Shown here: one piece after another, positions 14,906-20,500 of the stretch
How the letters are laid out: each line of letters starts with the position of its first letter
Numbering within the stretch: the first letter of the stretch is position 1
Assembly (NCBI GenBank): GCA_026388445.1
Contig: JAPLJU010000162.1
Span: forward strand, 1-20,500
Reading direction: 5' to 3'
Length of the DNA stretch: 20,500 nt
Origin: Deltaproteobacteria bacterium
GTDB taxonomy: Bacteria; Desulfobacterota; Syntrophia; Syntrophales; UBA2192
The notes under the pieces: model-generated
Database searches by the model: none
Told to the model about the DNA's origin: nothing
Seen by the model: the letters and a program-made list of their open reading frames with translations, nothing else
Made by a program: the position numbers and the translations under genes

Positions 14906-15460
14906 TCATTGAGTGCCGCGGCCCTTCACCCGGTCGCGCACGGTTTGGATGATCATCAGGGATGCCTCGAAGGGATCTCCGGCCCGGCAGTCCGCAAGGA
15001 GCTTCTCGTTTCCCTCCCACAGGCCGAAATCCTCCCTGATACCCTCCCCCCAGCCGAAGACGTTGAAGACGGCCACTTCCTCCTCGGACATGTGGGCAAC
15101 GGCCACCCTGGTCTTGAAGCTCATCTTGTCAATGATCCTCTTCACGGCATCCTCGAACGTCACCGGAGAAGTGTCATTCTGCTGCTCCCCCGGTCGATCC
15201 CGCGGGAACAGCCACTCAAACCAGGCCTCGACCTCCCTGTGGCTCGGCGTGACCCCTTGTTTAAGGACCCTTTTGTTGATGAGGACGGCCGGGAGACTGC
15301 TGAGGCCGAATGTGGAACTTGCAGAGGGCGGCACCCAGGAGACCTTGACGTAGCCTTCTATGTCATGATGGCGCATGACCTCCTCGATCATGGCCCGAAG
15401 TGCTTCGCCCTCCTCACGGGAGTCTGTACAGATTTCAATACTGAGAGATTTCTTGGTCAC
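14906..15460 (-). CDS. Thioredoxin-fold protein (CxxS) fused to a second, DUF6794-like domain
   Basis: From the GTG at 15460 the product is 184 residues. Residues 1-85 have the small thioredoxin fold: strand SLSIEICTDS, a helix, strand YVKVSWV, then SSLPAVLINKRVL with the cis-proline (Pro57) and a last helix. The redox site is Cys11-Thr-Asp-Ser14 rather than CxxC, so at most a monothiol. Residues about 98-184 (TFEDAVKRIIDKM to SLMIIQTVRDR), with IREDFGLWEGNEKLLADC, recall DUF6794-type domains; that assignment is from memory and tentative. No signal peptide is seen, so it is probably cytoplasmic. GTG 15460 has AGGGG six bases upstream. In-frame ATG 15541 and GTG 15556 would add 27 or 32 residues but have no ribosome site. 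It is convergent with the M28 gene. Confidence 0.65.
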   Translation of the reverse strand: MTKKSLSIEICTDSREEGEALRAMIEEVMRHHDIEGYVKVSWVPPSASSTFGLSSLPAVLINKRVLKQGVTPSHREVEAWFEWLFPRDRPGEQQNDTSPVTFEDAVKRIIDKMSFKTRVAVAHMSEEEVAVFNVFGWGEGIREDFGLWEGNEKLLADCRAGDPFEASLMIIQTVRDRVKGRGTQ

Positions 15461-15556
15461 CGGTCGCCCCTGGAAAACGGAATGTGATTTTTCGTTCTCA
15501 GTTGTGCGCCCATTGACTTCATCACCAGCAGCTGAATTCATTAAATTTATTAACAC

Positions 15557-15869
15557 ATAAAGAAAACAGAAGGTAGTTATTAGTCGCTGAACAAAAAAAC
15601 GGGGGCCCGGCTTATACTTGGATCTCCTGACGAAAGCTCAATACTCGCCTACATGGCCCTTTTCTTTCTCGTTTGTTATCAGTCACTTATAGCATGCCCC
15701 GGCGAAAGGGGAATCGTCCCTTTTTTTTCGTTTCATAACCCCCCAGACGTCAACCACATGATGCCTGAATCGTTATATGAATTAAGAAATTGGCGAGTCC
15801 CCTCAACGCTCTGGACAGGGGACATGGTGTGTGGTTTAATAATAATTGGAACATAAGCGAGGGATTGAC
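15557..15869 (+). promoter_or_regulatory. Intergenic leader with terminator-like hairpin (possible attenuator or small RNA end)
   Basis: This ~310-bp gap separates divergent genes. AAAGGG (15705-15710) pairs with CCCTTT (15718-15723), followed by T to 15728, a terminator shape on the plus strand although no plus-strand gene lies just upstream. CCCC at 15697-15700 could instead pair with GGGG at 15708-15711, an exclusive alternative as in attenuators. No known riboswitch class is recognised. A 67-codon frame across it has no ribosome site and is not called. Confidence 0.35.
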
Positions 15870-17444
15870 ATGAAAACTTTAAAATCCTTCCGATTCATAG
15901 TGGCCTGGCTTCTGGTATTCCTGCTGGCCGTCCCGCCCGCGGTTTTTGCCCAGAACAGCAAGGCCGCTGCCGGCAAGAAGTTCTCCCAGGAGCAGCTGGA
16001 CCAGTTGCTGGCTCCCGTAGCGCTGTATCCCGACTCGCTTCTCGCCCAGGTTCTCATGGCATCGACCTATCCCCTGGAGGTCGTGATGGCAGACCGATGG
16101 GTCAAACAGAACAAGGCCCTCACGGGGGATAAGCTGAAGGAAGCTGCGGAAAAGCAGCCATGGGACCCGAGCGTAAAAGCATTGGTGGTTTTCCCCGACC
16201 TCCTCTCCTCCATGACCGAGAAGCTGGACTGGACCGAGAAACTCGGGGAAGCTTTCCTTGCACAGCAGACCGAGGTCATGGATACGGTCCAGAATCTCCG
16301 GAAAAAAGCCTATGATGCAGGGAATCTGAAGTCGACAAATGAGCAGCAAGTAATCGCCGAAAGAGAGGTCATTAGGATTGAGCCTGCCGACCCGAGGGTA
16401 GTTTACGTGCCCACCTATGATCCATGGTGGGTTTACGGTCCCTGGTGGTGGCCCTATTATCCACCTTACGCTTTTTATCCCTATCCTTACGCCCCCGGGT
16501 TTATCGGGTTTAGTGTCGGGTTCTTCGTGGGTGCTTTCTGGGGTAACTGGGGATATTGCGACTGGCACCATCATGACGTCTATGTGCACTCAGGCTACTA
16601 TGGACATCCACATCACGGCACGATTGGTTCATTCGGAGGCGCAACGCAAGGCGGACGCCCACCCGGTTCCTCCTCCGTGAACAACACGGCCGGTTCGTTT
16701 GGGGGCTCAACGCAAAAATGGGCCCATGACCCGTCCCACAGGCGGGGAGTGGCGTACAGGAACTCGGCCGTTAGTGAGCGGTTCGGGCAAATGAGCAGGA
16801 CAACCACGGATAACCGCCGGGTTTCAAGCACATTTCAAGATAACATGGCGCGAAGGACTGCCGTCACAAGGGCCACTGCCGCAGGAGAGGCCGGGAGAAC
16901 CAATGTCGTTGGGAGATCCGGCGGGGCCTATAGCTCTATCGACAGGCGCGGAAGACCCGATGCCTCTGTCTCAAGGACAACGCCCGATCGCCGGGTTTCC
17001 GACCGGACATTCGAAGGCAACAGGTCCGGAAGGTCTTATTCAACTGTTGAAAGGAACAGCCGACTCAATACATCATCCACCCCCCAGAAAGCACTTGAAC
17101 GGCGGGCGGTTAACCGGCAGGCAACGGATCGCGCATACAGGCCCGCCCCTGAGAGAGGCAGGTCCTTCTCCGCACCCGAAGGGGTGAATCGCGGGGCCAA
17201 TGTCCCGAAAACCGGCAACTGGGGCCGGGAGAGCCTACCCCCCGCAAAGTCTCAAAACTGGACCGGTGTCCCCGGTGGCCAGGGCGGGGGAAGCGGTACT
17301 GTCCCTAATAGGGGATCGGGCTGGTCCGGTGGCGGTAGCATGGGCGGAGGCGGCCTTGCCGTACCCCGAGGGGGCTCAGTCGGGTCCGGTGGCGGTAGCA
17401 TGGGTGGCGGCGGCCATATGGGCGGGTGGGGCGGCGGCCGTTAG
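15870..17444 (+). CDS. Exported DUF3300 family protein with glycine-rich tail
   Basis: The 524-residue protein begins with a Sec signal peptide (KTLKSFRF, then a hydrophobic run, cleavage after VFA near residue 27). The DUF3300 domain (about 35-185) shows the family hallmarks: QLDQLLAPVALYPDSLLAQVLMAS, PLEVVMADRW, WDPSVKALVVFPDLL and DPRVVYVPTYDP. A Trp/Tyr/Pro-rich stretch (about 188-215), a short hydrophobic segment and a His-rich patch (DWHHHDVY) follow. The last ~270 residues are low-complexity Arg/Ser/Gly, ending in GGGSMGGGG repeats. It is probably an envelope protein; the function of the family is not known to me. The ATG at 15870 is preceded by GAGGG. An in-frame TTG at 15846 is unlikely, since it would put charges before the signal peptide. 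A shared terminator follows at 17,491-17,537. Confidence 0.88.
   Translation: MKTLKSFRFIVAWLLVFLLAVPPAVFAQNSKAAAGKKFSQEQLDQLLAPVALYPDSLLAQVLMASTYPLEVVMADRWVKQNKALTGDKLKEAAEKQPWDPSVKALVVFPDLLSSMTEKLDWTEKLGEAFLAQQTEVMDTVQNLRKKAYDAGNLKSTNEQQVIAEREVIRIEPADPRVVYVPTYDPWWVYGPWWWPYYPPYAFYPYPYAPGFIGFSVGFFVGAFWGNWGYCDWHHHDVYVHSGYYGHPHHGTIGSFGGATQGGRPPGSSSVNNTAGSFGGSTQKWAHDPSHRRGVAYRNSAVSERFGQMSRTTTDNRRVSSTFQDNMARRTAVTRATAAGEAGRTNVVGRSGGAYSSIDRRGRPDASVSRTTPDRRVSDRTFEGNRSGRSYSTVERNSRLNTSSTPQKALERRAVNRQATDRAYRPAPERGRSFSAPEGVNRGANVPKTGNWGRESLPPAKSQNWTGVPGGQGGGSGTVPNRGSGWSGGGSMGGGGLAVPRGGSVGSGGGSMGGGGHMGGWGGGR
17323..17405 (+). repeat. 60-bp direct repeat coding for the glycine-rich tail
   Basis: The word GGTCCGGTGGCGGTAGCATG occurs at 17323 and again exactly 60 bp later at 17383, in frame, giving two copies of a 20-residue unit with GGGSMGGGG at its core. 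It suggests tandem expansion within the DUF3300 gene. Confidence 0.75.
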
Positions 17445-17490
17445 AAGTGAAGCTGTCATTTGATAGCGATTAGATTCAATCAATTGTAAA

Positions 17491-17537
17491 AAAGAGGTCA
17501 GGCTGGATTTATCCGTAAATTTCGCCTGTCCTTTTTT
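17491..17537. terminator. Bidirectional terminator between convergent genes
   Basis: GGTCAGGC (17496-17503) pairs with GCCTGTCC (17524-17531), with one T-T mismatch and a 20-base loop. T6 follows (17532-17537), and a preceding A-run gives a T-run on the other strand. It lies 50 bp past the DUF3300 stop and overlaps the stop of the opposing gene. Confidence 0.65.
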
Positions 17538-19482
17538 ATTTCTTCCCGCCTCCGGAACGCTCGATCCATGTCATGAAGTCACGGGCCATTTTTTCATCAC
17601 TCGCCCTGATGCCCTCATACTCCTTCAAGGCTGCTTCTCGGTCGCCTGACAACCAGTATGCCTTCCCGAGTCTCACCCTCGCCTGTGTTGCGCCGGGATT
17701 CAAGCGAAGTATTTCCGTAAAATGCGTTATGGCTTTGCTATATTCGCCCTTTGCTGCGAGGGCGGAACCCAGGTTGTAACGGGCGTCGATAGAATTGGGG
17801 TTAATTTTCAGGGTCCCGGAAAAGTACTCCATCGCTTTGTCAAGATTACCGTACCTGGCAAAGGTGATCCCGAGGTTATAGTGGGCCTTCTCGTGGTCGG
17901 GCATGATCCGTATGGCTTCCAGGTAATAACGGATAGCCTGATCGTCCTCCCCGATCCGGGCGAAGGCGTTTGCCAGGTTGTAGTGGCCATCGGCATAGTC
18001 GGGGTAGATGCGCACGGCCTCGAGGTAGTGTACCAGGGCCTTATCCATTTCTCCGGCTCCCGCAAGCTCATTGCCGAGGTTATTGTGAATCAGGTGATTG
18101 CCTTCCGTGACGGTGAGGGCGTGGCCGTAGAGTGTCCGACTGTCCCGCCAGTAGCTCAACTGAATTGCCGTCAAAACCATTAACGCAATAATAACAGCCG
18201 GGAAGAAAACGTCCAGTGCGACCCGGGGGTATTTCCGTGCCCCGGCCGCGTCATATGCTCCCCAGACCATCATGATGAAAAGCCCGATGAGGGAGATGTA
18301 GGTGTATCGGTCTGCCATGGCCTGTGCGCCGATCTGGACGAACCCGATCACAGGGAGAAGCGTGACCACGTACCAGAGCCACCCCACCAGAAGATAGGGA
18401 TGGGTGCGGGCCCATCGCAGAACCAATGCCGTGATGACAACGAGAATGACAAAAGCCCCCATCCACTTCCAGAAGGGAGGCATGCCCGCGTGCGGATAAT
18501 AAACGGCAAGATCGAGCGGCAAAATCATTTTCCAGATGTACCATACATAAGACACGATGGCGTTCGTGAACCTCTCCCAAAAAGGGAATACCTCTATGGT
18601 CTGAATCGCTCCGATGCTCCGCTGGCCGATGAGGGCCAATATTCCTGCAGCGAGGGAAAGGAAAAAAAGCGGGATTTTTTCAGCGATGAGCCTGGAGAAG
18701 GCGTGACGGAAAAAGGGATAAGTCCTCAAGGAGTTGTCAAAGAGCGTGGTCGGCTGCTCGTGACGCCGAAGCGGCCAGTAGTCCAGGGAGAGGAGCACGA
18801 TGGGGAGGGTCACCAGCATCGGCTTGGACAGAAGACCGAGAGCGAGGGAAGCAAGAACAAGAAGGTAACGGGGGGCTCCCGGCTTTTTTACATAGAGGTA
18901 GTATGCCCCCATCGTCGCGACCCAAAAAAAACCGCTCAGCACATCTTTCCGTTCAGCGACCCAGGCCACCGACTCGACATGAAGGGGGTGGAGCGCAAAA
19001 AAAGCTGCCACGAGGCCGCTCCCCCACAGAAAACCGGTCATCGCATTCAGAACGAGGAAAAGAAGCACAGAAGCGGCCGCGTGAATCAGGATATTTGTCC
19101 AGTGGTGCCCCCCGGCCTTCAGCCCGTATAACTCGCAATCCAGCATGTGTGAAATCCAGGTCAAGGGGTGCCAGGTCCCCGAATCAAAATTCGTGAAGGA
19201 CCAGCGCAGTCCATCCGCTGTGACACCTTTCTGGACCCTCGGGTTGGCTGTCACATAGACGTTATCGTCGAGACTCACAAAATCGAATTGACCGGAAGGC
19301 CGGAAAATGGCGATCGTTACAAGGCCAAGAAGAACGGCGATCAGTACGGCCCGGTAACGTTTGTTTATGGAGGGGATGCGCGAATGGGAAACTGTCGGAC
19401 TGGGGCTGTCCGGCAAGGGGGTCTCACCCAGGTTGTCAGTACCGACGTTTTCAGGCTGACTGCCCGACAGGCCTTTCATCAT
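17536..19482 (-). CDS. TMTC-like multi-spanning membrane protein with C-terminal TPR repeats
   Basis: The 648-residue protein has a short soluble N-terminus, a membrane part (about 44-450) with roughly ten hydrophobic segments, and five TPR units (about 466-635). The membrane part resembles bacterial relatives of TMTC/PMT-type GT-C glycosyltransferases. It has an acidic pair in the first outer loop (SLDD, Asp72-Asp73), NPRVQKGVT, TWHPLTWISHMLDCELYGL, ALHPLHVESVAWVAERKDVL and KPMLVTLPIVLLSLDYWPL. GT-C enzymes use lipid-linked sugars outside the inner membrane, so protein or glycan modification is possible but not shown. TPR units read HNNLGNELAGAGEMDKAL, HYNLANAFARIGEDDQAI and so on, and should bind protein partners. 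The start is ATG 19482 or the next codon (19479); the ribosome site is weak. It lies 86 bp downstream of the adenylate cyclase gene on the same strand, likely one transcript. Confidence 0.83.
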   Translation of the reverse strand: MMKGLSGSQPENVGTDNLGETPLPDSPSPTVSHSRIPSINKRYRAVLIAVLLGLVTIAIFRPSGQFDFVSLDDNVYVTANPRVQKGVTADGLRWSFTNFDSGTWHPLTWISHMLDCELYGLKAGGHHWTNILIHAAASVLLFLVLNAMTGFLWGSGLVAAFFALHPLHVESVAWVAERKDVLSGFFWVATMGAYYLYVKKPGAPRYLLVLASLALGLLSKPMLVTLPIVLLSLDYWPLRRHEQPTTLFDNSLRTYPFFRHAFSRLIAEKIPLFFLSLAAGILALIGQRSIGAIQTIEVFPFWERFTNAIVSYVWYIWKMILPLDLAVYYPHAGMPPFWKWMGAFVILVVITALVLRWARTHPYLLVGWLWYVVTLLPVIGFVQIGAQAMADRYTYISLIGLFIMMVWGAYDAAGARKYPRVALDVFFPAVIIALMVLTAIQLSYWRDSRTLYGHALTVTEGNHLIHNNLGNELAGAGEMDKALVHYLEAVRIYPDYADGHYNLANAFARIGEDDQAIRYYLEAIRIMPDHEKAHYNLGITFARYGNLDKAMEYFSGTLKINPNSIDARYNLGSALAAKGEYSKAITHFTEILRLNPGATQARVRLGKAYWLSGDREAALKEYEGIRASDEKMARDFMTWIERSGGGKK

Positions 19483-19568
19483 GAACGCTCAATAAAATTT
19501 TCAAGACCACTTTGAATTTTTCTGAACAGGAAACCCTTCAGATTTTAAAAAAATCAAGCCAGGCCCGT

Positions 19569-20500
19569 TTACTTGCTCTCCATGTGATAGATGCCGGTCC
19601 AGTCGCCGGGCGGCGGATCTTCCTGGTACTGCCTGCAGCGCTCGAGCATGAGGCGGGCCGCTTGATCTTCGGCATCCAGTTGAAGGACCTTCTCGTAATA
19701 TCCGATGGCCTCGTCCCATCGCCTGGAGAGATAGGCCTCGAGAGCCGCGGCGGTCAACTCTGCAACGCGTGATTTTTTCTCCTCCACCGTTTCAATACCT
19801 TCCATCAACTCGTAGACCTTCAGCCCTGTCTTTCTGCCTTTGACCGACACGAGATCGATCGGACGGGTGACGAAACGGTCTTTCACCAGGTCGTGGGTGC
19901 TCTGACCGATGATGATCCGGGTGCCGTAATATTTGTTGAGGCCCTCGAGACGGCTTGCCGTGTTCACGGGATCGCCTACGACGGTGTAGTTCATTCTGTT
20001 TTCGCTTCCCATGTTTCCCACGATGACCTCACCCGTATTGATGCCGATGCGCTGGTAGAAAAGAGGCTTCCCCTCCTCCTTCCACTTCTCCTGGAGCGAC
20101 GTGAGCCGCTCCCTGCAGAGGAGGGCCGCGCGGCACGCCGCCACGGCGTGTTCTGCGTTGGGCGCCGGGGCGCCCCAGAAGGCCATGATGCTGTCCCCGA
20201 TGAACTTGTCAACGGTGCCCTGCTCTTCGCGTATCTGCTGGTTCATTTCCCCCAGATATTCGGCCAACTGATCTACGAGATCTTCGGGAGGAACCCGCTC
20301 CGCGATCGAGGTGAACCCTTCGATGTCGGAGAAAAAAACGGTAAGGTTTACCCGCCGTCCGCCGAGCTTGGCTTCCCCGCCCGAAGCCATGATGTCCCGG
20401 ACGACATCGGTCGGCACGTACTTCCCGAAAGACCGAAGTCCCCTCTTCATGTCGTCGGTGGCCACCATGAGCCGGTCCACTTCCTTGATCATCGAGTGCC
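19569..20500 (-). CDS. Class III adenylate cyclase catalytic domain with C-terminal helical/TPR-like tail (5' end outside window)
   Basis: The frame is open to the right edge (His-Ser precede the first Met at 20492), so the N-terminus, usually a sensor or HAMP part in such proteins, lies outside. Numbering from that Met, MKRGLRSFGKYVPTDVV (15-31) is the standard linker. The cyclase domain has both metal aspartates (Asp56 in FFSDIEGF, Asp100 in FIGDS), the adenine-binding Lys96 and Thr170 (a Lys/Thr pair, typical of class IIIb adenylate cyclases), and the transition-state pair Asn177/Arg181 (VNTASRL). It should make cAMP from ATP. After about residue 240 a helical segment (AALEAYLSRRWDEAIGYYEKVLQL) looks like one TPR unit. 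A TPR membrane protein is encoded directly downstream. All catalytic residues are present, so the enzyme is probably active. Confidence 0.92.
   Translation of the reverse strand, partial: HSMIKEVDRLMVATDDMKRGLRSFGKYVPTDVVRDIMASGGEAKLGGRRVNLTVFFSDIEGFTSIAERVPPEDLVDQLAEYLGEMNQQIREEQGTVDKFIGDSIMAFWGAPAPNAEHAVAACRAALLCRERLTSLQEKWKEEGKPLFYQRIGINTGEVIVGNMGSENRMNYTVVGDPVNTASRLEGLNKYYGTRIIIGQSTHDLVKDRFVTRPIDLVSVKGRKTGLKVYELMEGIETVEEKKSRVAELTAAALEAYLSRRWDEAIGYYEKVLQLDAEDQAARLMLERCRQYQEDPPPGDWTGIYHMESK

Noticed and set aside
15653..15856. 67-codon plus-strand frame with a hydrophobic start
   Set aside because: No ribosome site, and it runs through the T8 hairpin; it looks like chance within the leader of the DUF3300 gene.
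16417..17463. Low-complexity repeats at the DUF3300 end considered as a CRISPR or mobile repeat
   Set aside because: The repeats are in frame, glycine-coding and only two clear copies with 60-bp period, with no spacer pattern.
18400..19131. 243-codon plus-strand frame opposite the TMTC-like gene
   Set aside because: Charged, low-complexity shadow with no ribosome site; the minus frame has clear membrane segments and TPRs.

Overview
The window looks like chromosome of an anaerobic, respiratory Gram-negative bacterium, most like a deltaproteobacterium (Desulfobacterota / Syntrophales-type). This is inferred from the gene types: three Tat-exported flavoprotein oxidoreductases, a seven-heme c-type cytochrome, a TMTC-like membrane protein with TPRs, a class III adenylate cyclase and a DUF3300 protein. 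Strong AAGGAGG-type ribosome sites precede most genes. I see no tRNA, rRNA, CRISPR array, insertion sequence or phage gene.

Layout. (1) 1-2559, all minus: DUF47/PhoU-like protein, a small winged-helix-like protein, a YhhN/TMEM86 membrane protein, and an O-methyltransferase-like enzyme cut by the left edge. (2) 2695-9227, the respiratory island: a minus-strand Tat flavoprotein (A) with its own terminator, a ~715-bp AT-rich divergent control region, then a plus-strand run of Tat flavoprotein (B), a 7-heme cytochrome, a tatA-type Tat translocase gene and a third Tat flavoprotein (C), closed by a textbook terminator. (3) 9377-14730, plus: a CorA-family transporter with a GMS signature, a GNAT acetyltransferase and a 972-residue protein with an intact M28 metallopeptidase domain at its C-terminus. 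(4) 14906-15460, minus: a thioredoxin-fold protein with a CxxS site fused to a second domain. (5) 15870-17444, plus: an exported DUF3300 protein, with a terminator-like hairpin in its leader. (6) 17536-20500, minus: an adenylate cyclase (5' part outside the window) followed by a TMTC-like membrane protein with five TPRs.

How the island may work (inference). The cytochrome would pass electrons in the periplasm to soluble FAD reductases that lack a fused heme or FMN domain. TatA would help export the folded, FAD-loaded flavoproteins. A and B keep the catalytic arginine, histidine and C-terminal arginine of fumarate-reductase-type flavocytochromes but have lost the residues that hold and protonate around the second carboxylate of fumarate, so their acceptor is probably another alpha,beta-unsaturated acid. 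C has lost all of these and has tyrosines at the two positions that recall 3-ketosteroid delta-1-dehydrogenase. No NapC/CymA-type quinol oxidase is visible, so the electron source lies elsewhere. This island is the best candidate in the window for an undescribed system.
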